Shown here piece by piece: positions 57,545 to 64,000 of a DNA stretch of 64,000 bases. Source of the stretch: Mesonia algae (GTDB lineage: Bacteria; Bacteroidota; Bacteroidia; Flavobacteriales; Flavobacteriaceae); contig NZ_QKYV01000004.1 in the NCBI RefSeq assembly GCF_003253545.1, positions 248,001-312,000 of the forward strand, written 5' to 3'. Made by a program: the position numbers and the translations under genes. The stretch's first letter is position 1. Every line of letters starts with the position of its first letter. The notes beneath the pieces were generated by a model. That model was not told the DNA's origin, ran no database searches, and saw only the letters and a list, made by a program, of their open reading frames with translations.

Positions 57545-59674
57545 TTAAGCCACAGAATCTATTAAAATCTCTAATATTTGTATGGCAGCATCACTAATTT
57601 TAGTTCCTGGGCCAAAAACGGCAACGGCACCAGCATCGAATAAAAATTGATAATCTGCAGAAGGAATTACGCCTCCTACGATAACCATAATATCTTCTCT
57701 GCCTAATTTTTTTAATTCTTCAATCACTTGCGGAACTAAAGTTTTGTGTCCAGCTGCTAAAGAAGAAACACCAAGTACATGAACATCATTTTCTACTGCT
57801 TGTTTCGCTGCTTCTTGAGGCGTTTGGAATAACGGACCTATATCTACGTCAAAACCAACATCGGCATAACCTGTAGCGACTACTTTTGCTCCACGGTCGT
57901 GACCGTCTTGTCCCATTTTTGCAATCATGATTCTTGGTCGGCGACCTTCTAAATCTGCAAACTTATTAGCTAATTCTTTAGCTTTACTAAAGGAAGAATC
58001 GTCTTTTATTTCTTTACTATACACGCCGCTAAATGATTTAATTTGTGCTTTATATCTACCAAATTCTTTTTCGAGCGCATCGCTTATTTCTCCAATACTT
58101 GCTCTTTCTCTGGCAGCTTCTACTGCTAAAGCTAATAAATTACCCTCACCCGTTTTAGCCGCTTGAGTTAAATTTTGCAAGGCTTGGTTTACTTTTTCTT
58201 GATTTCGAGAGCTTTTAATCTCTTCTAAGCGTTCTATTTGTTGCTTTCTTACCGTTTGGTTATCGACCTCTAAAGTAACGATAGGATCTTCTTTTTCTCT
58301 GCGGTATTGGTTAACACCAACAATTATATCTTGTCCGCTATCTATCCTAGCTTGCTTTTTAGCTGCAGCTTCTTCTATACGTAGTTTAGGAATACCAGCT
58401 TCAATGGCTTTAGTCATTCCGCCAAGTTCTTCTACTTCTTCAATAAGTTTCCAAGCTTCATCCATAATATCTTGAGTCAGCTTTTCTACGTAATAACTTC
58501 CAGCCCAAGGATCTACTGTTTTAGTAATCTGCGTTTCATCCTGTAAGTAAAGTTGTGTGTTTCTGGCAATTCTTGCCGAAAAGTCTGTAGGCAAAGCAAT
58601 AGCTTCATCTAGAGCGTTGGTGTGTAAACTTTGAGTTCCGCCAAAGGCTGCCGCCGAAGCTTCAATACAAGTACGAGCTACGTTATTAAAAGGGTCTTGT
58701 TCCGTTAAGCTCCAACCACTCGTTTGACAGTGGGTTCTTAAGGCTAATGATTTAGGGTTTTTAGGATTAAATTGTTTTACCAATTTTGCCCATAGCATAC
58801 GCGCAGCACGCATTTTGGCAATTTCCATAAAATGATTCATTCCAATAGCCCAAAAGAAGGATAAACGTGGAGCAAAGGTGTCAATATCCATTCCTGCTGC
58901 TAATCCTTTACGGATGTATTCTAGACCGTCTGCTAGGGTATATGCTAACTCAATATCACAGGTTGCTCCAGCCTCTTGCATATGATAACCCGAAATACTA
59001 ATACTATTAAATTTGGGCATATTTTGAGAAGTAAACTCAAAAATATCTGAAATAATTTTCATGGAAGGTGTAGGTGGGTAGATGTAGGTATTACGCACCA
59101 TAAACTCTTTAAGAATGTCATTTTGAATGGTTCCCGCCAATTTATCTGGAGAAACGCCTTGCTCTTCCGCAGCGACGATATAAAATGCCATAATAGGAAG
59201 TACAGCACCATTCATGGTCATAGAAACCGACATTTTATCGAGTGGAATTTGGTCGAAAAGAACTTTCATGTCTTCCACTGAATCTATGGCTACACCAGCT
59301 TTTCCTACATCTCCAACCACACGATCGTGATCACTATCATAGCCCCTATGAGTAGCCAAATCGAATGCGACCGATAGTCCTTTTTGTCCTGCAGCTAAAT
59401 TTCTTCTATAAAAGGCATTGCTTTCTTCGGCTGTAGAAAATCCAGCATATTGTCTAATTGTCCAAGGACGTTTTACGTACATGGTAGAGTAAGGTCCTCT
59501 TAAAAATGGAGCAATTCCTGCGGCGAAATTAAGGTGTTCTACTTCTTTTAAATCCTCCTTTTGATAAGTGGATTTTATATTGATATTTTCTGCCGTATTG
59601 TAACTGCTACTCTCTGTTTTTTTAACAGAATTGCTTTTTAATTCTATATCTTGAAGGTTTTTTCTTTGGCTCAT
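57545..59674 (-). CDS. Methylmalonyl-CoA mutase large (B12-binding) subunit
   Basis: Catalytic subunit that interconverts succinyl-CoA and methylmalonyl-CoA with adenosylcobalamin. At 709 residues it has the TIM barrel with [40 protein letters not shown] (two parts) and [20 protein letters not shown], and the C-terminal cobalamin domain with [16 protein letters not shown] (D-x-H-x-x-G near residue 590) and [14 protein letters not shown]. It follows the small subunit by 21 bases in the udk-divIC-mutase operon. It allows use of propionate and odd-chain or branched carbon. Confidence 0.96.
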   Translation of the reverse strand: MSQRKNLQDIELKSNSVKKTESSSYNTAENINIKSTYQKEDLKEVEHLNFAAGIAPFLRGPYSTMYVKRPWTIRQYAGFSTAEESNAFYRRNLAAGQKGLSVAFDLATHRGYDSDHDRVVGDVGKAGVAIDSVEDMKVLFDQIPLDKMSVSMTMNGAVLPIMAFYIVAAEEQGVSPDKLAGTIQNDILKEFMVRNTYIYPPTPSMKIISDIFEFTSQNMPKFNSISISGYHMQEAGATCDIELAYTLADGLEYIRKGLAAGMDIDTFAPRLSFFWAIGMNHFMEIAKMRAARMLWAKLVKQFNPKNPKSLALRTHCQTSGWSLTEQDPFNNVARTCIEASAAAFGGTQSLHTNALDEAIALPTDFSARIARNTQLYLQDETQITKTVDPWAGSYYVEKLTQDIMDEAWKLIEEVEELGGMTKAIEAGIPKLRIEEAAAKKQARIDSGQDIIVGVNQYRREKEDPIVTLEVDNQTVRKQQIERLEEIKSSRNQEKVNQALQNLTQAAKTGEGNLLALAVEAARERASIGEISDALEKEFGRYKAQIKSFSGVYSKEIKDDSSFSKAKELANKFADLEGRRPRIMIAKMGQDGHDRGAKVVATGYADVGFDVDIGPLFQTPQEAAKQAVENDVHVLGVSSLAAGHKTLVPQVIEELKKLGREDIMVIVGGVIPSADYQFLFDAGAVAVFGPGTKISDAAIQILEILIDSVA

Positions 59675-59695
59675 CTCTTTCGTATTTATAGAATT

Positions 59696-61057
59696 TTACT
59701 CTTGTTTTAATCTCGACTGCTCTAAACTCTCTGCTAAACGCCTTTGAATAATAGGAGGTAGGAGGGTTTTTCGTTCTTTCTTTTCTAAAAATGGAGAAAT
59801 TTCTAATTCATTTTTCATTTTATCTTCAACATTCTCGTACTTATTGGTCCCCACCAAAATGGTTTTTCCTTCATTAAAATCTTCTTGCTCTTTTTGTGCA
59901 GATTCTTTAATTTTTCTTTGAATGGTTCCTTCTTTTAGTTGAACTAAAAATCCGCCTCCTTTTTCTATACTTTTAAAAAGCTCTAAAGCTTTTTCTGAAA
60001 GTTGTTGGGTAAGGTTCTCTATGTAGTATGCTCCATATGCAGGATTACTTACTTTATCGAAGTAACTCTCATTTTTCAAAATAAGAAGTTGGTTGCGAGC
60101 TATTCTACTTCCGAATTCATTCTCTTTATGGAAAATTTTATCGTAAGCGTTATTGCAAATAAAATCTGCTCCGCCCAAAATAGCACTCATACATTCGGTT
60201 GTTGTTCTTAACATATTTACATTGTAATCGTAAATAGTTTTGTTGCGATTGGTAGGGAATGCAAGTATTTCTATCTTTTCAGGTAACTGATAAGCATCGG
60301 CTAAGGTTGCGTATAAATTCCGTAAAGCCTTTATTTTAGCAATTTCAAAGAAGTAATTAGATCCTAGGGCAACTTTAAAAATAATTTTTTTGTTTTTTAA
60401 AGCTTCACTGTTATGATTTAAATATTCATTGGTGTGGGAAAGGGCGTAGGCTAATTGTTGGATGGTATTTGCTCCTGCGTTTTGGTAAATATTAGTGTTA
60501 ATGCTTAACTCAACAGGGATTTCTATGTGTTTAAATATATAATCTAAAGCTTCGTGATCATCTTTTAAAGAATGATGCCAATTGCCCGTGGCAGCAAGAT
60601 TTCCTATAATATCAATTCCTATACGGATTTGGTGCTTCTTTCCTTTTAAGAATTCCGCGAAAGCGATAATGTATTTGGGTTTAAGAAAATTAAACTCTAT
60701 ATAGATAGGAGTTTTTTCAATATCAATACTTTTTAAAAGCGCAACAAGATTGGTAGATTCACTTTCAATGATTAACCAAATTGCTTCGGTGCCCTTACTT
60801 AAGCTATAGCTAATTTTTTCAATTGTACTTTCTAAATCTTTAACCGTTAATCTTTCGGTTATATGCCATTGGTTTGGGGTAGCAACCGAAATATTATTGG
60901 GGGTATCCTCGTGATGATAGAAAGGTTTAATGTCTATCCCTTCAAGTGTGTGAGTAATTAGACTCTCATAATCGGCTCCTTTTAAGTCTACCTGTATTTT
61001 TTGTCTCCATTCTTTAGCGGTAACCGCTTTAAAATCGTTCATTAAATGTTTTGCCAT
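59696..61057 (-). CDS. Methylmalonyl-CoA mutase small subunit
   Basis: A 453-residue relative of the large subunit's barrel domain without a cobalamin-binding domain: KEWRQKIQVDLKGADYESLI at the start, NRNKTIYDYNVNMLRTTTEC, NLTQQLSEKALELFKSIEKG and GTNKYENVEDKM near the end. In the heterodimeric enzyme this subunit is structural and non-catalytic. It is shorter than the actinobacterial beta subunit, as often in Bacteroidota. It lies three bases after the divIC gene. An in-frame repeat copy encodes I-A-F-A-E-F. Confidence 0.93.
   Translation of the reverse strand: MAKHLMNDFKAVTAKEWRQKIQVDLKGADYESLITHTLEGIDIKPFYHHEDTPNNISVATPNQWHITERLTVKDLESTIEKISYSLSKGTEAIWLIIESESTNLVALLKSIDIEKTPIYIEFNFLKPKYIIAFAEFLKGKKHQIRIGIDIIGNLAATGNWHHSLKDDHEALDYIFKHIEIPVELSINTNIYQNAGANTIQQLAYALSHTNEYLNHNSEALKNKKIIFKVALGSNYFFEIAKIKALRNLYATLADAYQLPEKIEILAFPTNRNKTIYDYNVNMLRTTTECMSAILGGADFICNNAYDKIFHKENEFGSRIARNQLLILKNESYFDKVSNPAYGAYYIENLTQQLSEKALELFKSIEKGGGFLVQLKEGTIQRKIKESAQKEQEDFNEGKTILVGTNKYENVEDKMKNELEISPFLEKKERKTLLPPIIQRRLAESLEQSRLKQE
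60654..60666 (-). repeat. Dispersed repeat CGCTnnnGCGGAA (copy in mutase small subunit gene)
   Basis: Exact match with spacer TTC, sense strand of the gene, frame Ala-Phe-Ala-Glu. Confidence 0.65.
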
Positions 61058-61060
61058 GGC

Positions 61061-61381
61061 TTATTTTTTTGGAGTACTATCGTATTCTATAATGTAGATT
61101 TCTTCGTTTTTTTTCTTCATAAAATATTCTTCCCGAGCAAATTTCTCTAAGGCAGAAGAATCTTTTAATCCGTTTATAATAGTGGTATCGTGTTGAATTT
61201 CGGCTCTATAAAATGCTTTGTTATCTTCTAACTCTTTAATTTCTTGGTTTAGTTCTCTATGTACTAACCAAGAATTACTGTCTAGAAAAAGCATCCAAAC
61301 ACCAAAAAGCAATAAAATAAGAACATATTTATTGCTAATGATTTTAAACCATTTATTATTTAAAAGTGCTTTGAGACCCAT
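61061..61381 (-). CDS. FtsB/DivIC-type septum formation initiator
   Basis: A 106-residue bitopic protein: short cytoplasmic start, one span (about 20-36, YVLILLLFGVWMLFLD), then a coiled coil (VHRELNQEIKELEDNKAFYR) and the typical ALEKFAREEYFMKKKNEEIY region. It matches FtsB/DivIC, which bridges FtsL and FtsQ in the divisome. It lies 18 bases after udk and three bases before the mutase small subunit, so a cell-division gene is embedded in a metabolic operon. Confidence 0.9.
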   Translation of the reverse strand: MGLKALLNNKWFKIISNKYVLILLLFGVWMLFLDSNSWLVHRELNQEIKELEDNKAFYRAEIQHDTTIINGLKDSSALEKFAREEYFMKKKNEEIYIIEYDSTPKK

Positions 61382-61399
61382 ATGGGCGAAGATACAAAA

Positions 61400-62008
61400 T
61401 TAGTCTAAACGCTGCTTGATAATTGTTTGGACAATATCAACAGCTACGGTATTGTAGCGATTGTAGGGAATGATAATATCTGCGTATTCTTTGGTAGGTT
61501 CAATAAACTGTTGGTGCATAGGTTTTAAGGTAGTTTGGTATCTATTGAGTACCTCATCGATATCTCTACCTCGTTCATTGATATCTCTTTTTAAACGTCT
61601 AATTAACCGTTCGTCACTGTCGGCATGTACGTATATTTTTATATCGCACATTTTTCTTAATTTAGGATTGGTGAGAATTAGAATGCCTTCTACAATCATT
61701 ACCTTTTTAGGTAAAGTTTTAAGTGTTTTCCCTGTGCGATTATGTTCTACGAAAGAATAAACGGGTTGCTCTATAGCGTTTCCTTTTTTTAATTCTTTTA
61801 GATGACTGACTAATAAATCGAAATCTATAGATTGGGGATGGTCAAAATTAATTTGAGTGCGTTCATCATAAGATAAATTACTAGTATCTTGGTAGTAAGA
61901 ATCTTGAGAAATTACTGCGACTTCTTCGTGTTGTAATTCGTCAACAATAGTATTTACTACAGTAGTTTTTCCTCCACCTGTACCTCCGGCAATCCCTATA
62001 ATTAGCAT
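61400..62008 (-). CDS. udk: Uridine kinase
   Basis: Phosphorylates uridine and cytidine in pyrimidine salvage. The 202-residue sequence begins IIGIAGGTGGGKTTVVNTIV (P-loop), with VISQDSYYQD, NFDHPQSIDFDLL, PVYSFVEHNRTG, VIVEGIL-like VMIVEGILILTNP and RLIRRLKRDINERGRD. All normal. It is the first gene of the operon with divIC and the two mutase genes; its promoter-like box is 21 bases upstream. Confidence 0.96.
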   Translation of the reverse strand: MLIIGIAGGTGGGKTTVVNTIVDELQHEEVAVISQDSYYQDTSNLSYDERTQINFDHPQSIDFDLLVSHLKELKKGNAIEQPVYSFVEHNRTGKTLKTLPKKVMIVEGILILTNPKLRKMCDIKIYVHADSDERLIRRLKRDINERGRDIDEVLNRYQTTLKPMHQQFIEPTKEYADIIIPYNRYNTVAVDIVQTIIKQRLD

Positions 62009-62029
62009 AACTTAGTCTTTATAAGTTTG

Positions 62030-62037
62030 CAAAATTA
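62030..62037 (-). promoter_or_regulatory. -7 element for the udk operon
   Basis: Minus-strand TAATTTTG, exact TAnnTTTG match, 21 bases before the udk start codon. -33 element not clear. Confidence 0.5.
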
Positions 62038-62344
62038 ATATTTTTAAGAAGTAAATCTATTTTTTTTACCAACAATGATGAATTTCCTTTTCAAAAAAGA
62101 ATAAAAATTTAAGCCAAACAATTCTTATTTGTAAAAGAAATACTAAGATGATCTACCTTAAAAACATGCTACAAGTAAAGAAAATTAAAATTCAGTTACT
62201 TAATGTTCACATAATTAAAGCATAGTAATGTTACTCACTTTTTATACGTTTATCACTAAATCCTTGAATTAATAAAGATTCAATCTATATTTTTGATAAA
62301 GCTTTGATATAAGGTTTTAGTAATATATTAAGATGTATTAACTC
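62038..62344. other. Non-coding gap between udk and the HD-domain gene
   Basis: About 300 bases, very A+T-rich. The only ORF noticed is a 25-codon one (from 62148, +) with no features. No terminator hairpin, repeat or RNA structure was recognised. It may hold the udk -33 region and the 3' leader of the HD-domain transcript. Confidence 0.5.
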
Positions 62345-62941
62345 TTAATAAATCTCAGCAAACTGTTGTTTCAAAATTTTAAGATTTCTTTCTTTTTGTG
62401 GCTGAAGTTCTTTTTTACCGTAAGCCGTGAAATATCTATGACATTCTAAAAAATCGATATTAAGTTTTACCCATTCTTTATTGCTGAAACACATTTTTAA
62501 ATGTTCGCTCCACTCTTCTCTAAGTAGCTTATTTTTAGAAATAAAGTTCTCTTTACCTAAATGAGATAAATCTGCATCACAAATAACTTGTTCTAAAATA
62601 TTTGTTGGGGTTTGAGGCATTTTAGTTGCTAAAATACATTTCACAACCTTTTCTGTTTTTTGTGGATCAAAACCAATTTGAGTTAAATACTCAGAAGCTT
62701 TGTGAGCACTAACATCTTCGTGACCATTAAAACAATCTATATTTCCCGTATCATGAAATAAGGCAGCTAAAAGAACTATCTCTAACTCTTCCTTGTTCAG
62801 ATTAGAGTAGAAGCCTATCTTTTTTACGGCAGCAAAAACTTCTTTTGTATGTTGAGTGTTATGAAAAGAAAGCTCATTGCAGCGACTTTGTAAAAGTAAT
62901 TGTGTACAATGTTCTTTGGTTTTATCAAGTAACGCATTCAT
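62345..62941 (-). CDS. HD-domain phosphohydrolase-like protein
   Basis: A 198-residue cytoplasmic protein of the HD superfamily of metal-dependent phosphohydrolases. Metal ligands can be traced: H in LSFHNTQHTKEVF, the HD pair in LLAALFHDTGNI, and the later aspartate in QVICDADLSHLG. The C-terminal half (HLKMCFSNKEWVKLNIDFLE, YFTAYGKKELQPQKERNLKI) resembles other flavobacterial Pycsar/HD-like hydrolases of unknown substrate. It is an isolated gene between long A+T-rich gaps; neither promoter box nor terminator was found. Confidence 0.82.
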   Translation of the reverse strand: MNALLDKTKEHCTQLLLQSRCNELSFHNTQHTKEVFAAVKKIGFYSNLNKEELEIVLLAALFHDTGNIDCFNGHEDVSAHKASEYLTQIGFDPQKTEKVVKCILATKMPQTPTNILEQVICDADLSHLGKENFISKNKLLREEWSEHLKMCFSNKEWVKLNIDFLECHRYFTAYGKKELQPQKERNLKILKQQFAEIY

Positions 62942-63145
62942 AGTTTATAAAAATTAAAAGTAGCTTTTGTTACATAGGCGTTTTAACGATGTATAAAGAT
63001 TTTTTATAATAACTAAATTAAGGAAAAAATATTGTTTAGAAAATGAATTGACTCCTATTTAATTTTTTTTTAATAATTTTTTATGGAATCAACAGCAATA
63101 TGGATTTGAGATTAGCATGAAATTTCTATAAGGAAGAAGGAAATT

Positions 63146-63193
63146 AAAAAGGTGTATATAACAATTTTATAAACTGATATATACACCTTTTTT
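63146..63193. terminator. Terminator downstream of the copper ATPase gene
   Basis: AAAAAGGTGTATAT (63146-63159) pairs with ATATACACCTTTTT (63179-63192) around a 19-base loop, flanked by A- and T-tracts. It ends leftward transcripts 17 bases after the ATPase stop codon and would also work rightward. Confidence 0.82.
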
Positions 63194-63209
63194 AATTAAA
63201 TTTTTTCAG

Positions 63210-64000
63210 TTAATCAATACTAGCGCCACGTAGACGAAGCGCGTTGGTAATTACCGAAACAGAGCTAAAACTCATCGCCAAGGCGGCAATCATAGGTGAT
63301 AATAAAATCCCAAAAAATGGAAATAATATACCTGCAGCAATTGGTACACCTATGCTATTATAGATGAGTGCAAAAAATAAATTCTGTTTGATATTTTTAA
63401 TCACTTTCTCACTTAAATGAATAGCTTTTACAATTCCTTGTAAATCGCCTTTTACAAGGGTGATTTCTGCACTTTCTATAGCAACATCTGTACCCGTTCC
63501 CATCGCAATACCAATATTACTTTGTGCTAAGGCAGGAGCGTCATTAATACCATCACCAGCCATCGCTACTTTTTTTCCTTCTTTTTGGAGACTTTTTACT
63601 TCATCTTGCTTAGCTCCAGGAAGCATGCTTGCTTTAAAAGTATTTACACCAATTTCATTAGCCACCGCAGCAGCGGTTTGCTCATTATCTCCAGTAAGCA
63701 TAATTACTTCAATACCTTTATTTTGAAGTTCTTGTACCGCTTTTTTAGAACTCTTTTTAATAGGATCGCCTATTATTACATAGCCTAAAACTTCTTTATC
63801 ATTAGCGAGGTAAGAAACTGTTTTTCCTTTTTCTTGTTGCTGAATGATTTCTTGTTGAAACTCTTCTGAAATTGAAATAGAATGTTCTTCAATTAAACGT
63901 TTATTCCCCAAAAAGTAGAAATTATTTTCAATTTCACCTTGCACACCTTTTCCTGTAATAGCTTCAAAATTTTCAGTTTTTAGTAAAGGTGTATTTTTTT
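63210..64000 (-). CDS. Copper-type P1B ATPase (N-terminal part outside window)
   Basis: The frame is open to the right edge, so only the last 263 residues are visible and the start lies beyond base 64000. Visible: FEAITGKGVQGEI (nucleotide-domain GxGxxG region), VIMLTGDNEQTAAAVANEIG, VAMAGDGINDAPALAQSNIG (hinge), GTDVAIESAEITLVKGDLQG, and two final spans with YNSIGVPIAAGIL and AMSFSSVSVITNALRL. The last motif, M-x2-S-S, is typical of Cu+-exporting CopA-like pumps. Metal preference is inferred from this motif alone. A terminator follows the stop. Confidence 0.92.
   Translation of the reverse strand, partial: KNTPLLKTENFEAITGKGVQGEIENNFYFLGNKRLIEEHSISISEEFQQEIIQQQEKGKTVSYLANDKEVLGYVIIGDPIKKSSKKAVQELQNKGIEVIMLTGDNEQTAAAVANEIGVNTFKASMLPGAKQDEVKSLQKEGKKVAMAGDGINDAPALAQSNIGIAMGTGTDVAIESAEITLVKGDLQGIVKAIHLSEKVIKNIKQNLFFALIYNSIGVPIAAGILFPFFGILLSPMIAALAMSFSSVSVITNALRLRGASID

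Noticed and set aside
62148-62225. 25-codon ORF in the gap after udk
   Set aside because: Too short, no motif, no promoter box or conserved composition; likely chance in A+T-rich DNA.
1-64000. tRNA, rRNA, tmRNA, CRISPR arrays, prophage, IS elements, toxin-antitoxin or restriction systems
   Set aside because: None was recognised on reading both strands; the window is core chromosome with few accessory genes.

Overview
The window looks like a stretch of chromosome from a low-G+C member of the Flavobacteriaceae (Bacteroidota). The evidence is: secreted proteins ending in type IX secretion (T9SS) sorting domains; the gliding-motility peptidyl-prolyl isomerase GldI; lineage-specific families (DUF4835, DUF5683, DUF5686, DUF6503, DUF6913); an RprX/RprY-like two-component pair; promoters of the Bacteroidota type (TTG or TTTG, about 19 bases, TAnnTTTG); and no obvious Shine-Dalgarno sequences. 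It is dense core genome. I see no tRNA, rRNA, CRISPR array, prophage, integrase or insertion sequence. Genus and species cannot be fixed from the sequence alone.

Layout, left to right. 1-2.9 kb: 3' part of ligA, an overlooked 58-residue membrane ORF, and a 5'-nucleotidase split into two genes in reversed domain order. 3-12.3 kb: an M61 peptidase, then a rightward core series: DUF6913, dapA, bamD, an omega-like RNA polymerase subunit, coaBC, DUF4835, recN, fabI. 12.4-18.3 kb: two neighbouring related T9SS adhesin-like genes. 18.3-23.2 kb: glycosyltransferase, YbbR-like protein, coaE and the two-component pair. 23.3-30.2 kb (leftward): miaA, a K+ channel with a zinc ribbon, an exonuclease/GIY-YIG fusion, a YggS-type PLP protein, DUF1015, 3-hydroxyacyl-CoA dehydrogenase, a Gfo/Idh oxidoreductase. 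30.3-39.7 kb: small, mixed-orientation genes including pcm, smpB, a large DUF5686 outer-membrane protein and csbD. 39.8-45 kb: nrnA-gldI-cyclophilin/FKBP operon, ndk, and recF with a lipoprotein and a DciA-like gene. 45-51.3 kb (rightward): TPR protein, ribH, a small membrane protein, mutL, two rhomboids, a membrane-anchored EEP-fold protein. 51.3-56.5 kb (leftward): parA-parB-DUF5683-dapB-lepB-wbqC. 56.6-62 kb: a dienoyl-CoA-reductase-like SDR and a udk-divIC-methylmalonyl-CoA mutase operon. 62-64 kb: an HD-domain gene and the 3' part of a copper-type P-ATPase.

Functional themes are envelope biogenesis and secretion (bamD, lepB, T9SS cargo, lipoproteins, prolyl isomerases), DNA maintenance (ligA, recN, recF, mutL, parAB), coenzyme A, fatty-acid and propionate metabolism (coaBC, coaE, fabI, dehydrogenases, mutase), and lysine/diaminopimelate synthesis (dapA, dapB).

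The most unusual signal is a dispersed short repeat, CGCTnnnGCGGAA. It sits almost entirely inside genes, sometimes as a perfect 14-22 bp palindrome centred on CCGCGG, and is usually read in the frame Ala-x-Ala-Glu. I found it at eight exact and several near-exact places in unrelated genes. By a rough hand estimate that is far more than chance. Its role is unknown.
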